In this document: positions 46,915 to 55,530 of the stretch, piece by piece
Layout of the letters: the number at the start of each line of letters is the position of its first letter
Numbering within the stretch: the stretch's first letter is position 1
Assembly: GCA_034437215.1 (NCBI GenBank)
Contig: DAOTVC010000153.1
Location: 1 to 64,000 of the forward strand
Direction of reading: 5' to 3'
DNA length: 64,000 nt
From: DAOTVC01 sp034437215
GTDB lineage: Bacteria; Chloroflexota; Anaerolineae; B4-G1; SLSP01
Translations under genes and position numbers: made by a program
Notes under the pieces: model-generated
Database searches by the model: none
Told to the model about the DNA's origin: nothing
The model's input: the letters and a program-made list of their open reading frames with translations, nothing else

Positions 46915-47934
46915 GTGTATTCGGATATCATCACCATCGAACGTCATATTCTAGAGCAGGAGCGGGCCCATCCGCAGGCCACGGGCGTCTTCACGTCCCT
47001 CCTCTATGACATCGCTCTGGTAGGCAAGATCATCGCGCGTGCCATACGCCGGGGAGGGCTTACAGACATTCTGGACAAAGAGGGGACCGTCAACGTGCAG
47101 GGCGAGCAGCAGATGCGCCTGGACATCTTTGCCAATGAGGCCTTCGTTCAGATGAACGGTTATACGGGCCGGGTGGCCGTCATGGCCACGGAGGAGCTGG
47201 CGGACATCGTGCCGGGCACGGAGGCGATGCGGGAGGGGAAGTACGTCCTCATCTTCGATCCCCTGGATGGTTCGTCCAACATCGACGTCAACGTCAGTGT
47301 GGGGACCATCTTCGGGATCTACCGGCGCAAGTCTCCCCCGGGCTCGGAGGGGATGCGCGAGGACTGCCTGCAGCCCGGGCGGGATCTGGTGGCCGCCGGC
47401 TATCTGCTCTACGGTTCGAGCACTATGATGGTCTATACCACGGGCAACGGGGTGCATGGCTTTACGCTGGAGCCCTCGTTGGGGGAGTTTCTGCTCTCCC
47501 ACCCGGATATTCGCATCCCCGAGACGTCCACCTATTACAGCACCAACCTGGCCTACCAGAGGGTCTGGAGCGAGGGAGTACGGGGCTACACCCGCTATCT
47601 CCAGGATCTGGGGGAGGCCACGCCCCCGGTGCGCCTTTCGGCGCGCTACGTCGGCGCCCTCGCCGCCGACTTCCATCGGAACCTTCTGGAGGGCGGGGTC
47701 TTCTACTATCCCGCTCTCTATCGGGACCCTGAAGATCCTAAACCGAAGATGCGGCTGCTGTACGAGGCAGCACCTGTCGCTTACATTGCTACTCAGGCCG
47801 GTGGTTACGCGTCCGATGGATCTCAAGACATCCTCGACATCGTGCCCACCGATTTACATCAGCGCGTTCCCCTTTTCGTGGGAAACCGCGCTCTGGTTAA
47901 GAAAGCCGAAGAATACATCAGCCTCTATGGATAA
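46915..47934 (+). CDS. fbp: Class I fructose-1,6-bisphosphatase
   Basis: A 339-residue class I FBPase, the gluconeogenic step from fructose 1,6-bisphosphate to fructose 6-phosphate. Metal and substrate motifs are VAVMATEELADIV, LIFDPLDGSSNIDVNVSVGTIFGIY, GYLLYGSSTMMVYTTGNGVHGFTL and the C-terminal RLLYEAAPVAYIATQAGGYASDG. The AMP-site N-terminus is present. The start is GTG 46915 with AAGGAAG. Rho follows 24 bp on. With glgP and the sugar isomerase it supports storage-glucan and hexose-phosphate turnover. Confidence 0.96.
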   Translation: MYSDIITIERHILEQERAHPQATGVFTSLLYDIALVGKIIARAIRRGGLTDILDKEGTVNVQGEQQMRLDIFANEAFVQMNGYTGRVAVMATEELADIVPGTEAMREGKYVLIFDPLDGSSNIDVNVSVGTIFGIYRRKSPPGSEGMREDCLQPGRDLVAAGYLLYGSSTMMVYTTGNGVHGFTLEPSLGEFLLSHPDIRIPETSTYYSTNLAYQRVWSEGVRGYTRYLQDLGEATPPVRLSARYVGALAADFHRNLLEGGVFYYPALYRDPEDPKPKMRLLYEAAPVAYIATQAGGYASDGSQDILDIVPTDLHQRVPLFVGNRALVKKAEEYISLYG

Positions 47935-47958
47935 AGAGGAGGAGCAAGGAGGAAGAGA

Positions 47959-49437
47959 GTGAACGCTACAGATGAGGAGCGTCTAGAACAAGAGAGTATC
48001 GACGGTGCCGAGGAGGCCATCGCCACCATGGAGGACGAGATGGTGGAGGCTGTTACAGAGGGCATCGCGGCGGCCGTCGACGAAGAAGCGGCTCCTGAGA
48101 TTGAGGAGGCGGAATCCAGAACAGAGCAGGAAGAGGCCGATGTAGCGCTGCGCCGCATGGACATGGCCGATCTGGAGGCCCTGCGATTGCAGGAGCTGCG
48201 GGACTTGGCCCGGCGTTACGACGTCTCCGGCTATAGCCGTCTCAAGAAGGAGGATCTCATCCTCCTGTTGCTGAAGGCCAAGGCGGAGCGCGAGGGCTTT
48301 TTCTTTGGCGGAGGGGTGCTGGAGATCACGCCCGAGGGTATCGGCTTCCTCCGTTCGGCGCGCTACGTGCCCGGTCGTGAGGACGTCTACGTCTCCCAGA
48401 GCCAGATCCGCCGCTTTGGCATGCGCACGGGTGATATGGTCGTCGGTCAGGTGCGCCCCCCGAAGGACACGGAGAAGTATCGCAGCCTACTGCGTGTCGA
48501 GGCGGTCAACGGGATGGATCCCGAGTTGATCAAGCGGCGTCCCCGCTTCGAGCGGTTGACGCCCATCTTTCCCGACCAGGCCTTCAATCTCGTCACCGAT
48601 CCCCGGAACTTCACCCAGCGTCTCCTGGAGCTCATCGCGCCGGTGGGCATGGGGCAGCGCGGTCTTATCGTCTCCCCGCCGAAAGCGGGCAAGACCACCG
48701 TGCTCAAGCACATCGCCAACGGCATCTCTGCGAACCACCCGGACGTTCACCTCATGGTGGTGCTCATCGGCGAGCGCCCCGAGGAGGTCACGGACATGGA
48801 CCGGTCGGTGGACGCCGAGGTGATCAGCTCCACCTTCGATGAGTCGGTGCAGCATCAGGCGCAGGTCGCCGAGATGGCGCTGCAGCGCGCGAAGCGGCTG
48901 GTGGAGATCGGGCGGGACGTGGCCATCCTTATCGACAGCATCACCCGCTTGACCCGCGCTTACAACCTGGTGGTACAACCCAGCGGACGTACCCTCTCCG
49001 GGGGTCTCGATCCGGCGGCCCTCTACCCCCCGAAGCGCTTTTTCGGGGCTGCGCGGAACATTGAGGAAGGAGGCAGTTTGACCATCCTGGCCACCTGCCT
49101 CATCGATACGGGCAGCCGGATGGACGACCTGATCTACGAGGAGTTCAAGGGCACGGGCAACATGGAGCTCCATCTGAACCGGCGCCTCCAGGAGCGACGG
49201 GTCTTCCCGGCCTTCGACATCGTGCGTTCGGGCACCCGGCGCGAAGAGCTGCTGTTGGACAGCGAGACGCTGCGGAAGGTCTGGTTGCTGCGCCGGATGG
49301 TCTCCCAGATGATGGCGCCTCAGCCGACGGGAGCCGGTTACGATATCACAGCCGCCGCCGAAGCGCTCATGCAGCAGATGCGGCGCACGCGCACCAACCG
49401 CGAGTTCCTCGATTCTCTGACACGCGATCTCTTGTAG
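47959..49437 (+). CDS. rho: Transcription termination factor Rho
   Basis: A 492-residue hexameric RNA helicase. An acidic N-terminal extension of ~65 residues precedes the Rho_N segment (DLEALRLQELRDLARRYDVSGYSRLKKEDLILLLL). Next come the cold-shock-like RNA-binding domain (GVLEITPEGIGFLRSARYVPGREDVYVSQSQIRRF) and the motor, with Walker A SPPKAGKTTVLKH, VVLIGERPEEVTDM and SITRLTRAYN. Start GTG 47959 has AAGGAGGAAG. Many hairpins in this window lack U-tracts, so Rho may matter for ending transcripts. Confidence 0.97.
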   Translation: MNATDEERLEQESIDGAEEAIATMEDEMVEAVTEGIAAAVDEEAAPEIEEAESRTEQEEADVALRRMDMADLEALRLQELRDLARRYDVSGYSRLKKEDLILLLLKAKAEREGFFFGGGVLEITPEGIGFLRSARYVPGREDVYVSQSQIRRFGMRTGDMVVGQVRPPKDTEKYRSLLRVEAVNGMDPELIKRRPRFERLTPIFPDQAFNLVTDPRNFTQRLLELIAPVGMGQRGLIVSPPKAGKTTVLKHIANGISANHPDVHLMVVLIGERPEEVTDMDRSVDAEVISSTFDESVQHQAQVAEMALQRAKRLVEIGRDVAILIDSITRLTRAYNLVVQPSGRTLSGGLDPAALYPPKRFFGAARNIEEGGSLTILATCLIDTGSRMDDLIYEEFKGTGNMELHLNRRLQERRVFPAFDIVRSGTRREELLLDSETLRKVWLLRRMVSQMMAPQPTGAGYDITAAAEALMQQMRRTRTNREFLDSLTRDLL

Positions 49438-49492
49438 AGGGGGCCGGGGAGTGTGCCCCGCCTAGAAGGCTGATGTCTTGACCAGATGAGGA

Positions 49493-49521
49493 CGAGGTAG
49501 GAGGTAAGCCCTCCTACCTCG
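49493..49521. terminator. Hairpin between rho and the HIT gene
   Basis: CGAGGTAGGAGG and its complement form a 12-bp stem with a 5-nt loop. There is no U-tract. The stem also hides an AGGAGG sequence. Confidence 0.45.
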
Positions 49522-49547
49522 CCATCCCAAAGGAGGGTAAGGGGGTT

Positions 49548-49895
49548 ATGGAACCTACGTGTGTCTTCTGTCGCATCGTCGCCGGCGAGGAGTCTGCCGA
49601 CGTTCTCTATCGCGGTGAATCACTGAGCGCCTTCCGGGATGACAATCCGCAAGCTCCCACTCACATCCTGATCGTGCCCAATCGCCACATCGAGAGTCTG
49701 CGGGAGGTGGAGGAGGAGGATCGGGAGCTGTTAGGACGGTTGCTGTTACGCGCCAGACGTCTGGCAGAGGAAGTGGGAGTGGCAGGGGCCGGATACCGCC
49801 TCGTGCTGAACGTCGGTGCCCAGGCCGGCCAATCCGTCAACCATCTCCACCTCCATCTGTTGGGGGGACGGTCCCTACGTTGGCCGCCTGGATAG
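49548..49895 (+). CDS. HIT-family nucleotide hydrolase/transferase
   Basis: A 115-residue histidine-triad protein of the HINT/protein-kinase-C-inhibitor branch. It has CVFCRIVAGEESADVLY, PTHILIVPNRHI and the triad VNHLHLHLLGG. HINT enzymes hydrolyse AMP-lysine or phosphoramidate substrates. The two N-terminal cysteines match the zinc-binding half-site of some relatives. GGAGGG lies upstream of ATG 49548. Confidence 0.93.
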   Translation: MEPTCVFCRIVAGEESADVLYRGESLSAFRDDNPQAPTHILIVPNRHIESLREVEEEDRELLGRLLLRARRLAEEVGVAGAGYRLVLNVGAQAGQSVNHLHLHLLGGRSLRWPPG

Positions 49896-49958
49896 GATGG
49901 GATACGTTTGAGCGCAGGGGAAAGGGAGAGAGAAAAGTAAAATTCCATTTCTAAAACT

Positions 49959-49986
49959 TTGACTTTCCCCTCAGTTGTGGTAATAT
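49959..49986 (+). promoter_or_regulatory. Promoter of the PIN-TRAM gene
   Basis: TTGACT (49959-49964), a 16-bp spacer and TAATAT (49981-49986), about 105 nt before the start codon. Confidence 0.62.
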
Positions 49987-50051
49987 GCCAGTGAGTACCG
50001 CGTGGATTTATCATACTTTTCTTTCATTACTTTTATTCATGAGCCTAACTG

Positions 50052-50074
50052 AAGGCGACCTACGCGGTCGCCTT
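50052..50074 (+). terminator. Leader hairpin before the PIN-TRAM gene (candidate attenuator)
   Basis: AAGGCGACC and its complement form a 9-bp stem with a 5-nt loop, followed by TCGTGTT, between the promoter and the gene. A 14-codon frame (ATG 50039, stop 50081-50083) runs across the hairpin, so translation of it could affect folding. Confidence 0.45.
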
Positions 50075-50096
50075 TCGTGTTAACGGAGGTTTTATC

Positions 50097-51155
50097 GTGA
50101 ACGCTGATCTTATTGCGCGCATCGTCGGTCTTGTCATTTTTGCTCTGGGGGGGCTGGCTTTTACCGACCAGATCCTGAGCTGGTTCCCGGTGCTGAATAC
50201 CTACCTTATCTGGGTGCGGGTCGTAACAGGAATTCTGGGAGGGGTGGTGGGGTTCATCATTGGTCCCTGGATCAGTACCCGCCCCTTTCGCAGACTGCGC
50301 CGCATCATCCAACAGACACCGCCTCAGATGCTCCTCTCCGCCATCATCGGGCTCTTCGTGGGGCTGGCCTTCGGCGCACTGACGGCCTACCCTCTCTCTC
50401 AGCTGCCTGCTCCCTTGGGACAGCTCCTGCCCTTTGTTGTGGCGGCCATCTTCGGCTACCTGGGGATCCTCGTCTCGACGGCCCGGATGGATCTGCTGCA
50501 GCTGGTGCGGGATCGTTTCGTCTCCGAGGCGGAGTGTGAGGAGGAGGTAGAGATTCCTGTCAAGCCCATTCTCCTGGACACGAGCGTCATTATCGACGGG
50601 CGTATCGCCGACATCTGTAGCACGGGCTTCATTCAGGGGGAGCTCCTCGTACCGCTCTTTGTGCTCAACGAGCTGCAACATATCGCTGATTCCGCCGATT
50701 CCTTGCGCCGCAACCGCGGACGGCGAGGGTTGGAGATCCTGCGCCATCTTCAGGATGAGTCACCCGTCCCCGTACGGATCACTGACGAGGACGTGGAGTC
50801 GGTCAAAGAGGTGGACGACAAGCTGATCACGCTGGCAAAGATGTTGGACGGCAGCGTGCTGACGAACGACTACAATCTCAATCGCGTGGCGGAGCTACAG
50901 GGGGTGCCGGTGCTCAACGTCAACGAGCTCGCCAACGCGGTGAAGACGGTGCTCCTGCCCGGTGAGCTCTTCTCCATCCACGTTCTTCAGGAGGGGAAGG
51001 AGATCGATCAGGGGGTAGGCTATCTCGACGATGGCACGATGGTCGTCGTCGAGGGGGGGCGCGACTACATCGGTCAGACGACCTCTGTCGTCGTCAACAA
51101 GGTTCTGCAAACGGCAGCCGGACGTATGATCTTCGCCCGCCCGGAGTTTGACTAG
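50097..51155 (+). CDS. Membrane protein with PIN and TRAM domains (YacL type)
   Basis: A 352-residue protein. Four membrane helices cover residues ~8-135. A PIN nuclease-fold domain (~160-275) has ILLDTSVIIDGRIADI, ADSLRRNRGRRGLEIL, VDDKLITLAKMLDGSVLTNDYNLNRVAEL with its acidic residues, and a TRAM domain lies at ~285-345. This is the YacL family, usually found next to ispD, ispF and cysS. Here cysS follows but the isoprenoid genes are absent. It may be a membrane-tethered RNase. The start is GTG 50097 with ACGGAGG. Confidence 0.92.
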   Translation: MNADLIARIVGLVIFALGGLAFTDQILSWFPVLNTYLIWVRVVTGILGGVVGFIIGPWISTRPFRRLRRIIQQTPPQMLLSAIIGLFVGLAFGALTAYPLSQLPAPLGQLLPFVVAAIFGYLGILVSTARMDLLQLVRDRFVSEAECEEEVEIPVKPILLDTSVIIDGRIADICSTGFIQGELLVPLFVLNELQHIADSADSLRRNRGRRGLEILRHLQDESPVPVRITDEDVESVKEVDDKLITLAKMLDGSVLTNDYNLNRVAELQGVPVLNVNELANAVKTVLLPGELFSIHVLQEGKEIDQGVGYLDDGTMVVVEGGRDYIGQTTSVVVNKVLQTAAGRMIFARPEFD

Positions 51156-51284
51156 CGAGGATCAGTAGAGCGCAGGCCCTGCTCCAGCCGGTCCACTTGC
51201 CCATCTAGGCCGAAGCGGTGACAAGATGTACCGTCGGACGAGAAGGACGGACATAAAGAAAAAGAGAGTATCAGGAGAATCGCA

Positions 51285-52736
51285 ATGGCACTACAAATCT
51301 ATAACTACCTGACGCGAGAGTTGGAACTCTTCAAACCCCTTGAGCCTAACCGGGTAGGGATGTACGTCTGCGGCCCCACCGTCTACGATCACTCACACTT
51401 GGGCCACGCGAAGCTCTACGTCGAGATGGACATCATCGTGCGCTATCTCAAGTACACGGGTTACCAGGTGCGTCACGTGCGCAATCTCACCGACGTCGGG
51501 CACCTCCTCGATACGGGGGAGGATCGCATCAGCCGCGGCGCCCGGCGTCACCGGCTGGAGCCCATGGAGGTCGTCGAGACCTACATGAACAGCTTCTTCG
51601 AGGATATGGATGCCCTCGGCATACTGCGCCCCAACATCTCCCCCCGCCCGACCTGCCACATTCCTGAGATCACGCAGTGGGTGCAGGGGCTTCTAGACCG
51701 CGGGTATGCGTACGAAGCCGATGGGAACGTCTACTTCTCCGTCGAGAATTTCGACGCATACGGGAAGCTCTCGCACCGGAACGTCGACGACATGGTCGCG
51801 GGCGCACGGGTAGCCGTGCGCGAGGATAAGCGCCACCCCGCGGACTTCGCCCTATGGAAGAGGGCCGAGCCCGAACATCTCATGCGGTGGCCCAGCCCCT
51901 GGGGAGAGGGCTATCCCGGCTGGCACATCGAGTGCTCGGTCATGTCCACGAAGTACCTCGGACAGCCCTACGATATCCACGGCGGTGGGTTGGAGAACAT
52001 GTTCCCCCACAACGACGGCGAGATCGCTCAAGCAGAGGCTTATCACCAGAAGTCCTACGCCAACTACTGGGTCCTTGTGGGCTCTCTCACCGTCAATGGG
52101 GTGAAGATGAGCAAGAGTCTGGGCAACTTCCTGACCATCAAGGATGCCTTGGAGATCTACACCCCCGAGGCCATCCGTTACTTCATCCTCAGCAGCCACT
52201 ACCGCGGCCCCATGGACTTCAGCCGCGAGGCTCTGCAGGCTGCCCAGCGGGGGGTCAATCGCCTGCACAACACCGTACGCAGTCTCCGTCGCAAGCTGAA
52301 GGGGGTCCCCTCGGGGGGGACGGCTATCCTCGCCGATGTCTCCTCCCTGGAGGACTACCGCGAGGCCTTCGAGGAGGCGATGAACGAGGACTTCAACACA
52401 CCCCAGGCGCTGGCGGTGCTCTTCGACTTCGTGAAGGAGGTCAATCGTTACCTCGATACCACCGAGGAGCCGAGCATGGGCTCGTTGGCGGCCATGGATC
52501 GCATCTTCCAGGATCTGGGGGGTGACGTGCTGGGTATTGTTCCCCGTGCTCTGACGGCCACGGCAGGGCAGGAGGATCTCGTCAACGGTCTCATCGACCT
52601 CATTGTGGAGCTGCGTGAGGACTATCGGACGGAGAAGGATTGGGAGCGGGCCGACGCCATTCGGCAGGAACTCGCCGATTTGGGGGTCGTGCTCGCCGAT
52701 AATCCCGATGGGACGGCCTGGCAGCTGAAATACTGA
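51285..52736 (+). CDS. cysS: Cysteinyl-tRNA synthetase
   Basis: A 483-residue class I synthetase. The HIGH-like signature is CGPTVYDHSHLGHAKLYV and the KMSKS loop is VNGVKMSKSLGN. Zinc-site segments include the Cys of CGPTVYD and GWHIECSVMS. The C-terminal DALR-type domain ends ADAIRQELADLGVVLADNPDGTAW. The ribosome site AGGAGAATC (51273-51281) is fully complementary over 9 nt to the invariant block of the three small RNAs at 8.3-8.8 kb, making it a candidate target. Confidence 0.97.
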   Translation: MALQIYNYLTRELELFKPLEPNRVGMYVCGPTVYDHSHLGHAKLYVEMDIIVRYLKYTGYQVRHVRNLTDVGHLLDTGEDRISRGARRHRLEPMEVVETYMNSFFEDMDALGILRPNISPRPTCHIPEITQWVQGLLDRGYAYEADGNVYFSVENFDAYGKLSHRNVDDMVAGARVAVREDKRHPADFALWKRAEPEHLMRWPSPWGEGYPGWHIECSVMSTKYLGQPYDIHGGGLENMFPHNDGEIAQAEAYHQKSYANYWVLVGSLTVNGVKMSKSLGNFLTIKDALEIYTPEAIRYFILSSHYRGPMDFSREALQAAQRGVNRLHNTVRSLRRKLKGVPSGGTAILADVSSLEDYREAFEEAMNEDFNTPQALAVLFDFVKEVNRYLDTTEEPSMGSLAAMDRIFQDLGGDVLGIVPRALTATAGQEDLVNGLIDLIVELREDYRTEKDWERADAIRQELADLGVVLADNPDGTAWQLKY

Positions 52737-52769
52737 CCGCGACCCTACGACTAACGGAAGGAGCGAACT

Positions 52770-53519
52770 ATGCGAGAGACGCTGTACGGTCGTCAGGAGG
52801 TGCGCGAGGCCTTGCGGGCCCAACGCCGGGAACCCTATCGTCTGGTGTTGGCGGAAGGGATTATCAGCGCGCCCGTCGTGGATGAGATCGTCGCTCTCGC
52901 TCAAGAGCGCCGGGTGTCCATCGACTACATGAACCGGCGCTACATGGACTCGCTCGTCGGGGATGAGAATCATCAGGGGGTGGCGCTCGAGGCCGCGGGC
53001 TACCCCTATGTCTCCGTCTACGATATGCTCGATCTGGCAAAGGAGCGGAAGGAGCCCCCCCTCATTCTGCTCCTCGACCTGGTGCAGGATGTGCGCAACC
53101 TCGGGGCTATCCTGCGCACCCTGGAGGCGGTGGGCGGCCACGGGGCGGTCATCCAGGGCCGCCGGGCCGCCGGTATCACCCCCGCCGCTGCTAACGTCTC
53201 CTCGGGCGCCGTGGAGCATCTGCTCGTGGCCCAGGTGACCAATCTCTCCCAGACCGTCGAGCAGCTGAAGGCTGCCGAACTCTGGATCGCAGGTCTGGAG
53301 GACGTCTACGGCTCGCAACCCTACACCGAGGTGGATCTCAGCGGTCCTCTGGGCATCGTCGTGGGAAGCGAGGGGGAGGGGCTGCGGCGACTCGTTCGGG
53401 AGCGGTGCGATTATCTGCTCTCCATCCCCATGCGGGGGGAGATCAACTCCCTCAATGCCTCCGTGGCGGGGTCCGTGGTCCTCTGCGAGGTGGTGCGCCA
53501 ACGGGGACTGATCGGTTGA
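52770..53519 (+). CDS. rlmB: 23S rRNA 2'-O-methyltransferase RlmB (SpoU family)
   Basis: A 249-residue SPOUT enzyme methylating G2251 of 23S rRNA. The N-terminal substrate-binding domain (ETLYGRQEVREAL) is followed by the knot with LILLLDLVQDVRNLGAILRTLEA, GIVVGSEGEGLRRLVRERCD and IPMRGEINSLNASVAGSVVLCEVVRQR. All three SpoU motifs are intact. It lies 33 bp after cysS, a common pairing. The next gene starts 3 bp after its stop. Confidence 0.94.
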   Translation: MRETLYGRQEVREALRAQRREPYRLVLAEGIISAPVVDEIVALAQERRVSIDYMNRRYMDSLVGDENHQGVALEAAGYPYVSVYDMLDLAKERKEPPLILLLDLVQDVRNLGAILRTLEAVGGHGAVIQGRRAAGITPAAANVSSGAVEHLLVAQVTNLSQTVEQLKAAELWIAGLEDVYGSQPYTEVDLSGPLGIVVGSEGEGLRRLVRERCDYLLSIPMRGEINSLNASVAGSVVLCEVVRQRGLIG

Positions 53520-53522
53520 GCC

Positions 53523-54059
53523 ATGCTCTATATCTTTGACCTGGACACCACGCTGGTGACCAAGTATACCAGCGATCCTCTGCCCAACGTTCTGGAGAAG
53601 CTCCAAGCGCTGCGGGCTGCAGGCCATGATCTGGCCGTGGCGACCAACCAGGGTGGGTTGGCCTGGGGGGTGTGGACGGGGCGAGCGAAGTATCCCACGA
53701 TTACCGCGATGGCGACCCGTTTCATCCAGATCGTGAGGCTTCTGCCGCCCCTGCAAGGAGCGCACTGGTTCGTCGCCGTCTACGACGAGCGTGTGCGCCT
53801 GGCGCTCGAGCGCTTCGAGGCCCTTGCGGAAGCGCTGACGGAGGCGGGTCAGGAGATTCAGCTGCATGCCGCGGCCGATCCGGAGTGGCGCAAGCCCCGC
53901 TCGGGGATGTTACGGGCAGCCTGTCGTCTCTACGGGGTGGCGCCCGAGGAGGCCCTCTACGTGGGGGATATGGAGACGGACGCGGAGGCTGCCGGGGGGA
54001 TCGGTATGCCCTTTGCGTACGCCGCCGACTTCTTCGAGCGGCAGCCGGAGTTGGAGTGA
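53523..54059 (+). CDS. HAD-IIIA phosphatase-like protein
   Basis: A 178-residue HAD hydrolase of subfamily III. Motif I is YIFDLDTTL (DxDxT), motif II AVATNQGGLAWG, Lys in WRKPRSGML and motif IV LYVGDMETDAEAAGGIGM. It is related to histidinol-phosphatase and D,D-heptose 1,7-bisphosphate phosphatases (HisB-N/GmhB), but the short zinc loop of GmhB is not seen. It starts 3 bp after rlmB and is translationally linked. Confidence 0.85.
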   Translation: MLYIFDLDTTLVTKYTSDPLPNVLEKLQALRAAGHDLAVATNQGGLAWGVWTGRAKYPTITAMATRFIQIVRLLPPLQGAHWFVAVYDERVRLALERFEALAEALTEAGQEIQLHAAADPEWRKPRSGMLRAACRLYGVAPEEALYVGDMETDAEAAGGIGMPFAYAADFFERQPELE

Positions 54060-54095
54060 GGTCCGGCTGCTAGCTCCACCTTCAGCAGCAGACAG

Positions 54096-54125
54096 AGAGA
54101 GCCCTCGCAGCCGCGAGGGCTCTCT
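54096..54125. terminator. Bidirectional hairpin between convergent genes
   Basis: A perfect 13-bp stem (AGAGAGCCCTCGC and its complement) with an AGCC loop. Partly paired flanks extend it outward to GACAG and CTGTC. No U-tract is present. Confidence 0.7.
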
Positions 54126-54129
54126 GCTG

Positions 54130-54495
54130 TCAGTCGAGGTAGATCTCGACGCGTTCGCCGTCCTCGTCGTCGACGACGTCCACGATGTGGCCGGTGCCGC
54201 CGCTGAAGAGCAGCTCCTCGAGAGCCGCGGGGTCCAAGCGGTCGAGTTCGGGCGTGAAGCGTGCGCCCATCTTCACCCCGGCCTTCACGAGCGCAATGGG
54301 CAGAGAGACGTTGACCCGCGGAGTGCCGGTATCGGTATCGGTCACCTTGATGCGCAGCCAGCGGGGTTTTCGTCCGGTCACTCTCTCCTCGCGCCCCTGC
54401 ATCGCCTGGAGGAGTTGGTCCGCTTCCTCGGGGGTGATGATGCCATCCTGCAGCATCTGAAGAATCTTCATGCGTTCCTCGGTAGTGACGCTCAT
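54130..54495 (-). CDS. SHOCT/YvlB-N-like protein
   Basis: A 121-residue protein. Its N-terminal ~30 residues, TEERMKILQMLQDGIITPEEADQLLQAM, match the short helix-turn-helix of YvlB/SHOCT-like proteins involved in oligomerisation and envelope-stress response. The remainder (RWLRIKVTDTDTGTPRVNVSLPIALVKAG and an acidic C-terminus) is probably a beta-rich DUF4097-type remnant. ATG 54495 has GGGAGG. It is last in a leftward run with GNAT and DUF2089 genes, whose DUF2089 member carries a similar helical motif. Confidence 0.75.
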   Translation of the reverse strand: MSVTTEERMKILQMLQDGIITPEEADQLLQAMQGREERVTGRKPRWLRIKVTDTDTGTPRVNVSLPIALVKAGVKMGARFTPELDRLDPAALEELLFSGGTGHIVDVVDDEDGERVEIYLD

Positions 54496-54540
54496 AGTCA
54501 ACCTCCCATGGGTTCAATCGTTTGTGCTGAGTCAAGATCC

Positions 54541-55524
54541 TCAACGCAGGTCGAGGATCATTTGGAGCAGGACGCGGTGAAGCTGGAAGCCCAGCTCCTG
54601 CAAGAGCGGAATCAAGGCTGAGCGCTCTTCGACGATGGTGACTACCTCCCAGGCCCGGCGGTGCCCTAGCGTGGAGAAGGCCCGCGCCACGGTCTCCCGC
54701 GCCGCGCGCCCCCCTTCCTCGGGGTGCAGGAGCAGCTCCCAGTTATGGAAACGATGTCCCTTGTCGGTCTGGACGTGGACGGCGTAGCGCGGGCTCTCCG
54801 CATTTTCCAACCACGCCCACTCCCGCTGGCCTCGCAGCCACCGATCAAACTTGCGCTCCCAACCCCCGAAGGTGTAGAGTGAGGGGCGCACCTCGACGAC
54901 CTCCCGCTGGCGACGCCCGTAGATCCTGCCCGCCAGGTGGGACCAGAGGGCAGCGTCCTCGGGTTTTGAGACACGCCAGACCGGGGCGGGCACCGGAAGT
55001 GTGGTCCAGGGTGTCTTCGCAGGGTGAATCAGATGCCAGGTCTGGCCGACGCCGCGAAAGCCCAGCCGTTCATAGAGCCCCCGAGCGACGGCGTTATCCG
55101 CTCGTACCTCCAGACCCACCCAGCGCGCATCCTGTTCCTCGGCGGTCTCGAGGGCGCGTTCCATGAGAGCGCGCCCGATTCCTCGTCCGCGGAAGTCGGG
55201 GTGGACGACGACGTTGCCGATCACCCAGCCCTCCTGCCAGCGGGGGGCGGCGCGGCGCAGGGAGAGGTTGCCCACGACAGCGCCCTTCTCCGTCCAGACG
55301 TAGCCGCTCGGGCTCGTGGCGTTGCCTAAGAGGAGGTGCGCCCAGAAGCTACCGCATGCCACCCGTTGCAGTTGTTCCAGCATCTTCCAGCCTAGGGGAT
55401 CCAACTCCTCCCCGAATCCCAGTTCGATAAGCCGGACCACCGCCGGTAGGTCGCGCCGGGGATGCATGAGGCGGATGCCCGACTCGGCGGAAGGGGTGCG
55501 CACCGGGATCGTAACCGCGGCCAC
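54541..55524 (-). CDS. GNAT-family N-acetyltransferase with C-terminal half
   Basis: A 327-residue protein. Residues ~15-170 are a GNAT domain with GNVVVHPDFRGRGIGRALMERAL (acetyl-CoA loop FRGRGIG) and NAVARGLYERLGFRGVGQTW. The C-terminal ~150 residues (EDAALWSHLAGRIYGRRQREVVEV, LEELG-like end FQLHRVLLQMILDL) resemble a second, weakly conserved GNAT half, as in mycothiol-synthase-like proteins and the gene at 16416-17351. The start is GTG 55524, 6 bp after the DUF2089 stop. The substrate is unknown. Confidence 0.83.
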   Translation of the reverse strand: MAAVTIPVRTPSAESGIRLMHPRRDLPAVVRLIELGFGEELDPLGWKMLEQLQRVACGSFWAHLLLGNATSPSGYVWTEKGAVVGNLSLRRAAPRWQEGWVIGNVVVHPDFRGRGIGRALMERALETAEEQDARWVGLEVRADNAVARGLYERLGFRGVGQTWHLIHPAKTPWTTLPVPAPVWRVSKPEDAALWSHLAGRIYGRRQREVVEVRPSLYTFGGWERKFDRWLRGQREWAWLENAESPRYAVHVQTDKGHRFHNWELLLHPEEGGRAARETVARAFSTLGHRRAWEVVTIVEERSALIPLLQELGFQLHRVLLQMILDLR

Positions 55525-55530
55525 CGCCCT

